From: Neorhizobium galegae
GTDB lineage: Bacteria; Pseudomonadota; Alphaproteobacteria; Rhizobiales; Rhizobiaceae
Assembly (NCBI RefSeq): GCF_017877055.1
Contig: NZ_JAGIPG010000002.1
Location: 310,001-374,000 of the forward strand
Length of the DNA: 64,000 bases
Direction of reading: 5' to 3'
The position numbers were made by a program, and so were the translations under genes. The notes beneath the pieces are model-generated. The model worked only from the letters and a program-made list of their open reading frames with translations, searched no databases and was not told the DNA's origin. Positions 1-9,407 of this stretch are shown here, in pieces; position 1 is the first letter of the stretch, and the number at the start of each line of letters is the position of its first letter.

Positions 1-270
1 TGCGCCATAAAGGCCGAAGATCCGCTCCGGCATCGGCATCCCGGCTGGATAGTCGCCGGTGGCAAGCTTTGCGATTTCCAGAAGTCCGAGCGACGACATG
101 TTCGGAAGATGCAGCGGGCCTTCCCTCAGGCCCGACCGGTCGCCGGCGCCGGCAGCGCAGAACTCCGCGATATGCCCAAGCGTGTCGGAGCCGAGATCGC
201 CATACTCGTCCGCATCCGGGGCGCCGCCCACGCCGAATGAATCAAGAACGAACAGGAAGGCACGCGCCAT
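1..270 (-). CDS. deoB: phosphopentomutase, N-terminal part (runs off window)
   Basis: Reading inward from an ATG at 270 on the minus strand there are 90 open codons to the window edge, with no stop. The product begins [20 protein letters not shown] and continues with [16 protein letters not shown], which matches the start of DeoB, the cytosolic enzyme that interconverts ribose-1-phosphate/deoxyribose-1-phosphate and the 5-phosphates in nucleoside salvage. Asp10 in the LDSFG motif is the first metal ligand of this alkaline-phosphatase-like fold. A full DeoB is about 400 residues, so roughly three quarters lies outside. The gene lies downstream of the tadE pair on the same strand, 113 bp away; co-transcription is possible but not shown. 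Confidence 0.88.
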   Translation of the reverse strand, partial: MARAFLFVLDSFGVGGAPDADEYGDLGSDTLGHIAEFCAAGAGDRSGLREGPLHLPNMSSLGLLEIAKLATGDYPAGMPMPERIFGLYGA

Positions 271-383
271 CGGTCACCCGGAAGTTTGAATATCGTCAGG
301 CCGACGGTTCTGCTGGCCGGCTCGAATCGGGATTCATATAGCCGCGGTGACGTATTGGCAAAGGGGATAACGTCCGACGCGCT

Positions 384-983
384 TCAGCAATTGGTGCAGT
401 TGACGCTGTCTCCGAGGCGCTGGCGGTAGAAATACTCCCGCGAAATAGTGAGGTCCCGAACACTGTTCGGCAGGAGACCGGGCATGAACATCAGGAGTTC
501 ATGGTGAACTGAGACCTCCGCCCGGACAAGGAAGGAATTGGCTATGTGCATATCGGCCGGCACCTGGACCGTAGAGCCGATCGCATACGGCCTGCCATTG
601 TCCTGGTCCCATGACCAGGCGACGGTCGGATTGCCAGTGGCATCGAGTGTCACCCCCGTGACTTTAATGCTGGGCGGCGTATCGGGCGTATAGGGCGCAA
701 AAAGACTTGCGGTCACTGCCTTCATCGTGGTGAGCATCGTCTTGTCGACGCTCGTCTCCCGGGTCACGAGATCGGCGATGGTGCTGGCGCTGTGCGTCAC
801 CCGCTTGGAGACACTAAGGCCAATGGTGATCTCGAACGATGTAATATAGAGGCTGAGAAGCAGCGGCGCGATCAACGCGAACTCCACGGCTCCGACGCCG
901 CGCCTGTCGGCCATCAGCTGCTTGAGGCGGATCAAGAGGCCACGATGTCGCTGATGCGGCTGGGACTTTTGCTCTTCGATCAC
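384..983 (-). CDS. TadE-like minor pilin (pseudopilin)
   Basis: This 199-residue protein has the TadE/TadG signature: a short basic N-terminus, then RRG followed by VGAVEFALIAP, so a prepilin peptidase would cut after Gly29 and leave Glu at +5 and Phe at +6. A hydrophobic segment follows (about residues 30-52), then a periplasmic domain with two Cys close to the C-terminus (NCTNC). TadE-type proteins are minor components of Flp/Tad pili. The start is a GTG that overlaps the stop of the upstream tadE-like gene by 4 nt (GTGA), which indicates translational coupling. It is on the strand opposite to the main cpa operon. Confidence 0.82.
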   Translation of the reverse strand: MIEEQKSQPHQRHRGLLIRLKQLMADRRGVGAVEFALIAPLLLSLYITSFEITIGLSVSKRVTHSASTIADLVTRETSVDKTMLTTMKAVTASLFAPYTPDTPPSIKVTGVTLDATGNPTVAWSWDQDNGRPYAIGSTVQVPADMHIANSFLVRAEVSVHHELLMFMPGLLPNSVRDLTISREYFYRQRLGDSVNCTNC

Positions 984-1618
984 GGGTAGTCCTCGGCTCG
1001 GAAGGCGGATGTTTCGACGATCAGGAAATAGTTCGGCCGTCCGCCGTCCGCAGGCCGAACGTTGGTGATATAAGGCCGGATCAGGTCGGTGATGACGTCC
1101 CAGCGATAATAGGCGCGCAGCATGTTGATGCTTTTCGCGGGGCCAGGTGCATAGGCGAAGGAGGAGGTGTCGAGTTCCCCGAATCGGCCGCCGGACGCCG
1201 AACGCGGAATCGTCGTCGGGATCAGTTCAAAGCTGGCGAACGAGCGGACGTCGAGCAGTAGCTTATCCGGCGTCGTGATTTCCTCCTCGCTGCACTTGAT
1301 CATGATCGATATTTCGTCGCAGAAGGCGCGGCGGAATTCTGTTTGGGTCTTGTCTGTGCCGCGATTGAGCCCATAGGTAATGTTGCCGGTCCTGAGCTTG
1401 CGCGCCATCGTATCGACGGCATTGGCGACAAGCTGTTCGCCGGTGTAGGCGATGAAGGTTTCGACGATCGCGAAGACGATCAGGAAATAGGGAATGGCCA
1501 GCAATGCGAATTCGATCGCGGCCGCACCGTCCCTGGAGCGGACAATCCGCCGCCACGCGCCTTTGCCTCTTACGGGCATCGGCGCCCTGCTTCTGGTATC
1601 GTCATAATCCTGGCACAT
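980..1618 (-). CDS. TadE-like minor pilin (pseudopilin), second copy
   Basis: This 212-residue protein shows SRDG followed by AAAIEFALLAIPYF, giving predicted prepilin cleavage after Gly31 with Glu at +5. The hydrophobic helix spans about residues 32-55. It is a paralogue of the next gene, with which it overlaps by 4 nt, so the two are very probably made together as minor pilins for the Flp pilus. The ATG at 1618 was chosen; an internal Met14 (1579) would also keep the prepilin signal. No strong ribosome site is visible for either start. Confidence 0.82.
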   Translation of the reverse strand: MCQDYDDTRSRAPMPVRGKGAWRRIVRSRDGAAAIEFALLAIPYFLIVFAIVETFIAYTGEQLVANAVDTMARKLRTGNITYGLNRGTDKTQTEFRRAFCDEISIMIKCSEEEITTPDKLLLDVRSFASFELIPTTIPRSASGGRFGELDTSSFAYAPGPAKSINMLRAYYRWDVITDLIRPYITNVRPADGGRPNYFLIVETSAFRAEDYP

Positions 1619-1718
1619 GGTTCCCGTCCGACAGCCCGGCTTGAGCGTGCCGATCGTATGGCTGGATTATTGAGATTCCGTTGCGGCGACACACAGCAGT
1701 TTAACGACCTGTCCCCGA

Positions 1719-2129
1719 TCAGGGCGAGCCGGTGTTCTTGAACTCTGCGTGCTGTTCGCAATTGGGTGTGCAGGAGAGGATGGAACGTTCGGTTTGCCGG
1801 AAGACCCGCACCGTGTTCCCTTCATCGATGGAAACGAGGATACGTTCGTCGGCGATCGCATTGCCCTCGGCGTCCAGCAGCACGAGATTGGTCGTGCCAA
1901 AACTGCGGCCGGTGAGAACGATCGTGGTGGAATCCGCAACGGTTGCATCGGCCACGTTCGAATTGCCGACGATGACCTTGCTGACCGGTCTGTCGAGTTT
2001 CAGCACGCGCGCGTGATTCATGAATACGCGCAGAAGGTCCTCTTGATCCTGCGCCGCCGCTTGCCCTGCGCCCGCGAAGACGACACCGCAAATGGCGAGG
2101 AGTCGAACCATGACGCTACGGAACAGCAT
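1719..2129 (-). CDS. stand-alone pilus assembly N-domain protein (CpaC-N-like), exported
   Basis: This is a 136-residue protein with a signal peptide (MVRLLAICGVVFAGAGQAAA within the first 26 residues) and then one domain, about residues 30-105. That domain resembles the N-terminal domain of secretin CpaC (T2SS-T3SS_pil_N type): compare SKVIVGNSNVADATV and SFGTTNLVLLDAEG here with HDILVADPTMADAV and TVGQTNIFVFGPNG in the CpaC gene of this locus. There is no BON or secretin domain and the C-terminal tail carries two Cys (SCTPNC). It is probably a periplasmic accessory of the pilus machine. It lies 100 bp upstream of the tadE pair on the same strand and diverges from the pilin gene. Confidence 0.75.
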   Translation of the reverse strand: MLFRSVMVRLLAICGVVFAGAGQAAAQDQEDLLRVFMNHARVLKLDRPVSKVIVGNSNVADATVADSTTIVLTGRSFGTTNLVLLDAEGNAIADERILVSIDEGNTVRVFRQTERSILSCTPNCEQHAEFKNTGSP

Positions 2130-2530
2130 TGGAGGGGCCTTCAGGTGAGGTTGTTATCGCCCAAGGATGGCTGCGATTGGTAAATGAAGGGTTAAATGGC
2201 ACAGAAGGCTGTTTTTGGTCCCGTCTTAACCATTGCCGATTGCCGGGATTGCAAGTCACGCAAGCGAATTTCAGGCTTCTTGCATGCAAGTTAAGGGTCT
2301 GTGAAAAAAAAGTACATTAGCAAATTATGAGCATTTGTGAGCGGTAGCTCGAATGCACGCTTTTTTCTTTCCCCTTCGTTTACCACGCAACCGGCATTAC
2401 CCCATTAACCGGGAGGTAACGATATTCCTTAAGCCGATGGCAATCGTCCGCCTGTAGATTGCAGCCATCCGAACAACGGAAAACAGTTGTCGGGAAGTGC
2501 TGAACAACAAATGTGGAGTAGGAGAGTTCC
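2130..2530. promoter_or_regulatory. divergent control region upstream of the pilin gene
   Basis: This is a 401-bp AT-richer spacer between the minus-strand N-domain gene and pilin. It holds no convincing ORF. A CtrA-like box TTAA-N7-GTAAC sits at 2405-2420 (one mismatch to TTAA-N7-TTAAC), and there are poly-A (about 2301) and poly-T (about 2360) tracts. A strong ribosome site (GGAGTAGGAGAG) lies just before the pilin ATG. The long leader suggests that pilin expression is the main control point of the locus. Confidence 0.45.
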
Positions 2531-2722
2531 ATGACCAAGATTTTCGCTCGTTTTATGAAAGATGAGTCTGGTGCGACCGCCATCGAGTATGGCCTTATCG
2601 CAGCACTCATTTCCGTTGCCCTGATCGCTGGTGCGACGACCCTCGGCGATTCGCTGAGCACGACCTTCAATACCATCTCTGACAAGATGGACGCTGCCAA
2701 GACCACTGCGTCTACGCGATAA
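2531..2722 (+). CDS. pilA: Flp/Fap-type major pilin
   Basis: This is a 63-residue type IVb pilin precursor. The leader ends in KDESG, with predicted cleavage after Gly14, and the mature protein starts ATAIEYGLIAALISV, the Flp motif with Glu+5 and Tyr+6. Mature length is about 49 residues, normal for Flp pilins. It is the structural subunit that CpaA processes and the CpaC-F/TadBC machine exports and assembles. The start is fixed by GGAGTAGGAGAGTTCC immediately upstream. It is first in the plus-strand operon; a 117-bp gap to cpaA may allow higher pilin mRNA levels. Confidence 0.93.
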   Translation: MTKIFARFMKDESGATAIEYGLIAALISVALIAGATTLGDSLSTTFNTISDKMDAAKTTASTR

Positions 2723-2839
2723 TTCGATATATCGGGTTCGATATGTATTTACGCGAAGCCGTCCGCAGGGGCGGCTTTGCCTATTGAAACTTTGGATCTT
2801 GGCACTCTCCGGCATTCAAGTCGCCGGGACGGAGAACGA

Positions 2840-3364
2840 ATGACAAGCCCGATTGTTGCATTTCTGGTTCTGTCGATCCTGCCGCTCGGACTGGCGCTTG
2901 CCGCTATCTCTGATCTCGTTACCATGACGATCCCCAACCGGGTGTCGGCAGCCCTTCTCGCTTCCTTTCTCATCCTCGCGCCGCTCTCGGGTCTCGCGTG
3001 GCCGGAGATCGGCATGAGCCTGGTGGGGGGACTTGCCGTATTCGGGGTCTGCTTCGCGCTTTTTGCCCTGAATGTCATGGGCGGCGGCGATGCCAAGCTC
3101 CTGACGGCGGCCGCCGTCTGGTACGGTTTCAATCACTCGCTTCTCGTCTTCCTCGTTACCGTCGGTTATGTCGGCGGGGCCGTGACGCTCGTTTTCCTGC
3201 TCCTGCGTTCGCAGGCTGGGTCGGTCATGGCCATGGGCATTCCCCTTCCGCCATCCCTCGTCAATGCCAAGAAGATCCCCTACGGGATCGCCATCGCGAT
3301 AGCCGGCTTTCTGACCTTCGAGCAGGCACCGATCCATCTCCTGGCCATGAAGGCGTTTCAATAA
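2840..3364 (+). CDS. cpaA: Flp prepilin peptidase CpaA (A24 family)
   Basis: This is a 174-residue inner-membrane aspartic peptidase that removes the leader of the Flp pilin and TadE-like proteins. Both catalytic aspartates are visible: Asp25 in AISDLVTMTIPN and Asp84 in the GGGD motif (NVMGGGDAKLL). About five hydrophobic segments are present. The short form without the N-terminal methylation domain is normal for CpaA/TadV. The ATG at 2840 was chosen because GGAG lies about 5 nt upstream; an in-frame upstream start at 2777 lacks one. Confidence 0.92.
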   Translation: MTSPIVAFLVLSILPLGLALAAISDLVTMTIPNRVSAALLASFLILAPLSGLAWPEIGMSLVGGLAVFGVCFALFALNVMGGGDAKLLTAAAVWYGFNHSLLVFLVTVGYVGGAVTLVFLLLRSQAGSVMAMGIPLPPSLVNAKKIPYGIAIAIAGFLTFEQAPIHLLAMKAFQ

Positions 3365-3477
3365 AGGTTTCAGCGATTGAAAGATCGCGTTAACCAGAAT
3401 TGTAAGCTTCTCATTAACTATAATTACACCATTGGAGGCCATTCTCCGGGAAGTTAGTGTTCCCCCAAGGAATGGCC

Positions 3478-4290
3478 ATGAAGCCCACCCGTATCATTAT
3501 TCTAGCGGTTGCCGTGGTGGCGGCGGGCCTCGCCGGCATGCTGGCCATGCGCCTTTCCGGCAAGAAGGCCCCCGAACTGGTGGAAACCGTCATCCAGAAG
3601 GAGCCGACGGTCAAGGTGCTCGTTACGGCTGAGAACCTGCCAGTGGGCAGCCGGCTGAACGACAAGTCGATGGCGTGGATGTCCTGGCCGTCGAGCGGCG
3701 TCGTCGACGGGTTCATCACCGATTCCACGCGCCCGAATGCGATGACCGAGCTTCAGGGCGTCGTCGTCCGCATGCCGATGTTCAAGGGCGAGCCGATGCG
3801 CGCCGAGAAGATCGCCGATTCATCCAGCCGGATCATGTCCTCGCTGCTGCCATCCGGAAAACGGGCAGTCGCTACCGAGATCTCGGTTGCGACAGGCGCC
3901 GGCGGCTTCGTGCTGCCGAATGATCGCGTCGACATCATTATGGTGCGGGAGAACAAGGACAACGGCAACTACATTACCGAAAACATCCTGAGCAACGTTC
4001 GCGTCCTCGCGATCGACCAGCAGGTCCAGGAAAGCGAGGACGGCAAGAAATCCGTTGTCGGCACCACGGCAACGCTGGAACTGACGCCGGATCAGGCAAA
4101 GGTCATCGCCGTTGCCCAGCAGATGGCTCAGCGGCTGACGCTCGCGTTGCGCTCAGTCGCCGACTCGCAGGAAAGCGACACGCTGGCCCCGGACTACTTG
4201 CTGCATGGGGGGGATGGCAAGGCGGATATCCAGGTCATCAAATCGGGGGCGATCGTCAAGAGCACGGCGACGGCGGCGCAGGCGAAATGA
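3478..4290 (+). CDS. cpaB: Flp pilus assembly protein CpaB
   Basis: This is a 270-residue inner-membrane-anchored periplasmic protein. A single N-terminal helix (about residues 5-26, RIIILAVAVVAAGLAGMLAM) is followed by a SAF/beta-clip domain (about 45-110, ENLPVGSRL...) and a RcpC/CpaB domain (about 120-230, with NDRVDIIMVRE). In other Tad systems CpaB/RcpC works with the secretin at the outer membrane. The ATG at 3478 fits the AAGGA at 3467-3471; GTG 3457 and ATG 3472 are possible in-frame alternatives. The spacer before it (3365-3477) is AT-rich. Confidence 0.9.
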   Translation: MKPTRIIILAVAVVAAGLAGMLAMRLSGKKAPELVETVIQKEPTVKVLVTAENLPVGSRLNDKSMAWMSWPSSGVVDGFITDSTRPNAMTELQGVVVRMPMFKGEPMRAEKIADSSSRIMSSLLPSGKRAVATEISVATGAGGFVLPNDRVDIIMVRENKDNGNYITENILSNVRVLAIDQQVQESEDGKKSVVGTTATLELTPDQAKVIAVAQQMAQRLTLALRSVADSQESDTLAPDYLLHGGDGKADIQVIKSGAIVKSTATAAQAK

Positions 4291-4303
4291 ACGGAGCGCT
4301 CAA

Positions 4304-5845
4304 GTGAACAGTCTGAAACACAAGATTCGTAGCTCGGTAGCGGCAGGCATGGCTTTTTGCCTCGCCTTTTCCGGCGTTTCGCTGAATATCGCCCCGATCA
4401 GCGTTGAGCCGGCGCAAGCCCTTGCTGCCGAAAACAGCGTCGTCCGTATCACCGAAGGCGGTCCCGGAATACGCAAACGGCTTCAGCTTGGCCTCAACAA
4501 AGCCCTGGTCGTCGATCTGCCGTCGGACGCCCATGACATACTGGTCGCCGACCCGACCATGGCTGATGCTGTGACGCGCACCTCCCGCCGTATCTACCTT
4601 TTCGGCAAGACCGTCGGCCAGACCAACATCTTCGTCTTCGGACCCAACGGTGAGGAAATCGTCAGCCTGGACGTGGCAATCGAGCGCGATATTTCCGGTC
4701 TCGAGCAGAACCTTCGCCGGTTCCTGCCGGAATCGAACATCAAGGTCGAGATCATCTCGGACAACATCGTTCTGTCAGGCAGCGTCCGGACGCCGCAGGA
4801 TTCGGCGCAGGCGGAAAAGCTGACCACCGCCTTCCTCAAGGGCGGTGAGGCGACCACCCGGAATATCACGGCTCAGGGCAATAACGGCGACGCGGATATT
4901 TTCGCCGAGGCTCGACAGCAGTCCCAGATCGTCAACCTTCTGACGATCGAGGGCGAGGATCAGGTCACGCTTAAGGTGACGGTCGCGGAAGTCAGCCGGC
5001 AGGTGCTGAAGCAGCTTGGTTTCAATGGCTCTGTGACCGGCCCTAAAGGCTCGATCTCCTTTGCCAATCCCGCCAATCTGGGAAATGCCGTCGGCCTGGC
5101 TGCCCAGGGCATCATGTCCGGCAACATCGGCAATGTCGGTCTCTCAACCTACATGAACGCCATGGAACAGGCGGGCGTCATGCGCACGCTTGCCGAACCC
5201 AGCCTGACCGCCATTTCCGGCCAGCAGGCGAAATTTTACGTGGGTGGCGAATTCCGGCTGCCTGGCCAGCAGGAGGTCGATGGGCAGAAGGGCACTGTCA
5301 CACAGACGGTCAACACCGTTGATTACGGCATCGAACTGAACTTCAAGCCCGTCGTTCTGTCCCCCGGGCGCATCAGCCTGGTGATCGAAACCAACGTGTC
5401 GGAGCCGACCTACGAGGGGTCGGCCGTAACGGGCAACAGCGCTTCGTTGCGGATTCCCGGTAATACCTACATGTCGATCCGCAAGCGCGAGGCTTCGACC
5501 ACGGTCGAATTGCCATCCGGCGGCTCGATTGTCATCGCCGGCCTGGTGCAGGACAACGTCCGCCAGGCAATGTCCGGCCTTCCGGGTATTTCCAAGGTCC
5601 CGGTGTTCGGCACGCTTTTCCGCAGCAAGGACTTTGTCCGCAACGAGACAGAGCTGGTGATCATCGCGACGCCTTACCTGGTTCGCCCCGTTGCGCGCAA
5701 CGAGATCGCCCGGCCGGACGACAACTTCAATCCGGAAAACGATGCCGCGACCTTCTTCCTGAACCGCGTCAACAAGATCTACGGCCGCAAGGAACCCGTC
5801 GCGGCGGGCCAGTATCACGGCGCCGTAGGCTTTATCTACAAGTGA
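4304..5845 (+). CDS. cpaC: Flp pilus secretin CpaC
   Basis: This is the 513-residue outer-membrane channel subunit of the Tad/Flp pilus. A signal peptide ends near residue 42 (AQALAAE). It is followed by the pilus N-domain (about 45-125), a BON-like domain (about 130-195) and the secretin core (about 230-460, including VPVFGTLFRSKDF near the end of the domain). The start is GTG at 4304, preceded by GGAG and 13 nt after the cpaB stop; an upstream in-frame ATG inside cpaB is not used because the signal peptide would be buried. The pilus N-domain is also present alone in the gene at 1719-2129. Confidence 0.92.
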   Translation: MNSLKHKIRSSVAAGMAFCLAFSGVSLNIAPISVEPAQALAAENSVVRITEGGPGIRKRLQLGLNKALVVDLPSDAHDILVADPTMADAVTRTSRRIYLFGKTVGQTNIFVFGPNGEEIVSLDVAIERDISGLEQNLRRFLPESNIKVEIISDNIVLSGSVRTPQDSAQAEKLTTAFLKGGEATTRNITAQGNNGDADIFAEARQQSQIVNLLTIEGEDQVTLKVTVAEVSRQVLKQLGFNGSVTGPKGSISFANPANLGNAVGLAAQGIMSGNIGNVGLSTYMNAMEQAGVMRTLAEPSLTAISGQQAKFYVGGEFRLPGQQEVDGQKGTVTQTVNTVDYGIELNFKPVVLSPGRISLVIETNVSEPTYEGSAVTGNSASLRIPGNTYMSIRKREASTTVELPSGGSIVIAGLVQDNVRQAMSGLPGISKVPVFGTLFRSKDFVRNETELVIIATPYLVRPVARNEIARPDDNFNPENDAATFFLNRVNKIYGRKEPVAAGQYHGAVGFIYK

Positions 5846-5896
5846 GCGGTCATGGACATTGAACCCCAGAAAATCTCCGCCGAAGGACAGGATGCC

Positions 5897-6577
5897 ATGG
5901 CCAAGGGTAGAACCAGCTCCCATCGCCGCAGGATTACCGCAGCCTTGGCGCTGACAGTATCCGGCCTGCTCCTGTCGGCCTGCGGCAACAGCCAGCTCAC
6001 CACCGGCTCCATCCCCGACGATTATCGTACCCGCCATCCGATCGTGTTGGCGGAAGGCCAGTCGACGCTCGATATTCCGATCGCTTCGGGCGATGTCCGC
6101 CTGTCGACCGGGATGCGGGATACGGTCAAGGGATTTGCGCAGAACTTCATGTCGTCGCCAGCTGGCGTAATACAGATCCAGGTGCCCTACGGTTCGTATA
6201 ATTCCGGTGCAGCCCAGCGTCTGGCGGGCGATATCCGCCGCGAACTGACGCGCTCCGGCATCAAGCCGCAGCGAATCCTGATGAGCAGTTACGCCGCCTC
6301 GCCGAATGGCGATGCCGCGCCGATCCGGCTTTCCTACGTGACGACCAAGGCGATGACCGGCCAGTGCGGCGAATGGCCGGCAGACCTGTCGGACAATACG
6401 TTCGGGAACAAGAACTGGTACAATTTCGGTTGTGCCAGCCAGAATAATCTTGCAGCTCAAGTGGCCAATCCCACCGACCTCATCGCCCCGCGCGCCATAA
6501 CGCCGATCGACGCCACCCAGCGCGCCAAGGTCATCAGCGACTACCGCACCGGCGGCACCGCCACGACGACGCCGTAA
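5897..6577 (+). CDS. cpaD: Flp pilus assembly lipoprotein CpaD
   Basis: This is a 226-residue protein with a basic N-terminus, a hydrophobic stretch and a lipobox LLSAC, predicting lipidation at Cys29. The body matches CpaD: SGDVRLSTGMRDTVKGFAQ and, nearer the end, KNWYNFGCASQNNLAAQ followed by NPTDLIAPRA. CpaD helps secretin assembly or peptidoglycan interaction in Tad systems. The ATG at 5897 has AAGGACAG 6 nt upstream and places the signal at the very N-terminus; ATG 5852, 6 nt after cpaC, is an in-frame alternative that adds 15 residues. Confidence 0.88.
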   Translation: MAKGRTSSHRRRITAALALTVSGLLLSACGNSQLTTGSIPDDYRTRHPIVLAEGQSTLDIPIASGDVRLSTGMRDTVKGFAQNFMSSPAGVIQIQVPYGSYNSGAAQRLAGDIRRELTRSGIKPQRILMSSYAASPNGDAAPIRLSYVTTKAMTGQCGEWPADLSDNTFGNKNWYNFGCASQNNLAAQVANPTDLIAPRAITPIDATQRAKVISDYRTGGTATTTP

Positions 6578-6598
6578 GCCAGTGAACCGGAGAACACG

Positions 6599-7894
6599 AT
6601 GAGCGCGATCAACTACGAAATCCGCACTCCCGGCCAGGGTGAAGGGTTTGCCGAGGACGCAGATCGTCCGGGCGATTTCGACGCGCTGCGCCCGCTACCG
6701 CGCATCTCTATCCATTCCTTCTGCGAAAGCGACGGGATGCAGCGCATGATGGACCGCATTGCTCGTGATCGCCGCATGGCCAAGGTCAACCTGCGCGTGA
6801 CGATCGGCGGCACCAGCGCTGCCGCCAACATGTTTTCGTCCACCCCGACCCCGAACCTCATCATCCTGGAAACCGACGCCGAGCCGAAGAACCTGCTCCA
6901 TGAGCTCACGCCGCTTGCGGAAGTCTGCGACCCCTCGACCAGGGTCATCGTCGTCGGCCGCTACAATGACATATCGCTCTATCGCGACCTGATCCGCAAC
7001 GGTATTTCCGAATACCTCGTCGGCCCCGTGCAGATGCCGGACATGCTCGCAGCGATCTCGGCGATCTTCGTGGATCCCGAAGCGGAGCCGCTCGGCAAAT
7101 CGATCGCCTTCATCGGTGCCAAGGGCGGCGTAGGTGCCTCGACGATTGCGCACAACTGCGCCTTCGGTATTTCGAACCTCTTCTCGACCGAAACCATCCT
7201 GGCGGATCTCGATCTTCCCTTCGGCACCGCCAATATCGATTTCGACCAGGATCCGGCCCAGGGCATCGCGGAAGCCGTCTTCGCGCCGGAGCGCCTGGAC
7301 GAGGTCTTCCTCGATCGCCTTCTGACCAAGTGCTCCGAGCATCTCTCGCTGCTGGCGGCTCCCTCACTGCTCGATCGCGCCTATGATTTCGAACGCAATG
7401 CCTTCACGCCGATCATCGAGCTCCTGCAGCGCAGCGCGCCGATGGCCGTACTGGATGTCCCGCATGGCTGGACGGAATGGACACGCGCGGTTCTGTCGGA
7501 GGTCGACGAGGTGGTGATCTGCGCGGTTCCCGATCTCGCCAACCTGCGCAACACCAAGAACATGATCGATGCGTTGAAGAAGCTCCGCCCCAACGACCGT
7601 GCGCCGCATCTGATCCTCAATCAGGTCGGCATGCCGAAGCGTCCGGAGATCGCTCCGAACGATTTCATCGAGCCATTGGAGATCGAGCCGATCGCCATCC
7701 TGCCGTTCGACGTGCAGTTGTTCGGCAATGCCGCCAACAGCGGCCGCATGATCTCCGAAATCGACGCGAAATCGCCTGTCGCCGAAACCTTCTCCCAGAT
7801 CGCCCACATCGTCACGGGTCGCGTCGCCATGAAGAAGGTGAAGAAGGGTGGCCTCGGCAAGATGCTCGGCATGCTCGGGCGCAAGAAGGCATAA
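6599..7894 (+). CDS. cpaE: pilus localisation ATPase CpaE/TadZ
   Basis: This is a 431-residue cytoplasmic protein with an N-terminal response-regulator-like domain (about residues 40-150) and a MinD/ParA-like ATPase domain starting near 165. The deviant Walker A is visible as GAKGGVGAST (about 173-182), followed by ETILADLDLPFGTANIDF. TadZ/CpaE proteins place the pilus machine at its cell site and are needed for assembly. It sits 21 nt after cpaD and 15 nt before cpaF, in a tight operon. Confidence 0.92.
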   Translation: MSAINYEIRTPGQGEGFAEDADRPGDFDALRPLPRISIHSFCESDGMQRMMDRIARDRRMAKVNLRVTIGGTSAAANMFSSTPTPNLIILETDAEPKNLLHELTPLAEVCDPSTRVIVVGRYNDISLYRDLIRNGISEYLVGPVQMPDMLAAISAIFVDPEAEPLGKSIAFIGAKGGVGASTIAHNCAFGISNLFSTETILADLDLPFGTANIDFDQDPAQGIAEAVFAPERLDEVFLDRLLTKCSEHLSLLAAPSLLDRAYDFERNAFTPIIELLQRSAPMAVLDVPHGWTEWTRAVLSEVDEVVICAVPDLANLRNTKNMIDALKKLRPNDRAPHLILNQVGMPKRPEIAPNDFIEPLEIEPIAILPFDVQLFGNAANSGRMISEIDAKSPVAETFSQIAHIVTGRVAMKKVKKGGLGKMLGMLGRKKA

Positions 7895-7909
7895 CACCAG
7901 GAAACCGGT

Positions 7910-9394
7910 ATGTTTGGAAAACGCGGAAACGAGGGATTTGGGAAGAGCGGCAGCGTAGCGCCGCCGCCGGCTGCACCTGCGCCGGCCGCGGTGCGGTCAG
8001 CCGCTCCCGAAGTCCTTGCCGAGCCGACGCGCGAGACCGCCCAGCGGCAGCAGATATCTTCGCCGCCGCCGCTTGCGCCGCAATCGGCAGCCCGCAAGCG
8101 CCCGGCGCGCACGGAACTCTACTACGATACCAAGAGTCAGGTCTTCTCGGCCCTGATCGATACGATCGACCTGTCCCAGCTCGCCAAGCTCGATGCCGAG
8201 AGCGCGCGCGAGGAAATCCGCGATATCGTCAACGATATCATCACCATCAAGAACTTCGCGATGTCGATCTCCGAGCAGGAGGAACTGCTCGAGGACATCT
8301 GCAATGACGTTCTGGGCTACGGTCCGCTGGAGCCGCTGCTGGCACGCGACGACATCGCCGACATCATGGTCAACGGCGCCGGCCAGACCTTTATCGAAGT
8401 CGGCGGCAAGACGATCGAGTCCGAGATCCGCTTCCGTGACAATTCGCAGCTCCTGTCGATCTGCCAGCGCATCGTCAGCCAGGTCGGCCGGCGTGTCGAC
8501 GAATCCTCGCCGATCTGCGACGCGCGCCTGCCGGACGGTTCGCGTGTCAACGTCATTGCGCCGCCGCTCGCCATCGACGGACCGGCGCTCACCATCCGTA
8601 AGTTCAAGAAAGACAAGCTGAATCTCGACCAGCTCGTCAAGTTCGGCGCGATCACCCCCGAAGGCGCAGTCCTCCTGCAGATCATCGGTCGCGTCCGCTG
8701 CAACATCGTCATTTCCGGCGGTACCGGTTCGGGCAAGACGACGCTGCTGAACTGCCTGACCAACTATATCGACAAGGAAGAGCGGGTCATCACCTGCGAG
8801 GACACCGCCGAATTGCAGCTGCAGCAGCCGCATGTGGTCCGGCTCGAAACCCGCCCGCCGAACATCGAAGGCGAGGGCGAGATCACCATGCGCGACCTCG
8901 TCAAGAACTGCCTGCGCATGCGTCCAGAGCGCATCATCGTCGGCGAGGTGCGCGGACCGGAAGTCTTCGACCTGCTTCAGGCGATGAACACCGGCCACGA
9001 CGGCTCGATGGGGACGATCCACGCCAATACCCCGCGCGAATGCCTGAGCCGCATGGAATCGATGATCGCCATGGGCGGTTATTCGCTGCCGGCCAAGACC
9101 GTGCGCGAGATCATCACCGGCTCGATCGACGTCATCATCCAGGCGGCCCGCCTGCGCGACGGTTCGCGCCGCATCACCCAGATCACTGAGGTGATCGGCA
9201 TGGAAGGCGACGTGATCGTCACCCAGGACCTGATGCGCTACGAGATCGACGGCGAGGACGCCAATGGCCGCCTGATCGGCAAGCATATGTCGACCGGCAT
9301 CGTGAAGCCGCATTTCTGGGATCGCGCCCGTTATTACAACGAGGAAAAGCGCCTTTCCGCCGCGCTTGACGCGATGGAAAAAACCAAGAGCTGA
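7910..9394 (+). CDS. cpaF: pilus assembly ATPase CpaF (TadA)
   Basis: This is the 494-residue type II/IV secretion ATPase that powers Flp pilus assembly. A Pro/Ala-rich N-terminal tail (about 1-60) precedes the N-domain. The catalytic domain carries Walker [10 protein letters not shown] (about residues 270-278), an Asp box, Walker B in RIIVGEVRG (about 343-351) and a His box in GSMGTIHAN. Residues are all intact. It would form a hexamer against the TadB/TadC platform made by the next two genes. Confidence 0.95.
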   Translation: MFGKRGNEGFGKSGSVAPPPAAPAPAAVRSAAPEVLAEPTRETAQRQQISSPPPLAPQSAARKRPARTELYYDTKSQVFSALIDTIDLSQLAKLDAESAREEIRDIVNDIITIKNFAMSISEQEELLEDICNDVLGYGPLEPLLARDDIADIMVNGAGQTFIEVGGKTIESEIRFRDNSQLLSICQRIVSQVGRRVDESSPICDARLPDGSRVNVIAPPLAIDGPALTIRKFKKDKLNLDQLVKFGAITPEGAVLLQIIGRVRCNIVISGGTGSGKTTLLNCLTNYIDKEERVITCEDTAELQLQQPHVVRLETRPPNIEGEGEITMRDLVKNCLRMRPERIIVGEVRGPEVFDLLQAMNTGHDGSMGTIHANTPRECLSRMESMIAMGGYSLPAKTVREIITGSIDVIIQAARLRDGSRRITQITEVIGMEGDVIVTQDLMRYEIDGEDANGRLIGKHMSTGIVKPHFWDRARYYNEEKRLSAALDAMEKTKS

Positions 9395-9407
9395 GGAGCA
9401 GGGTTCC

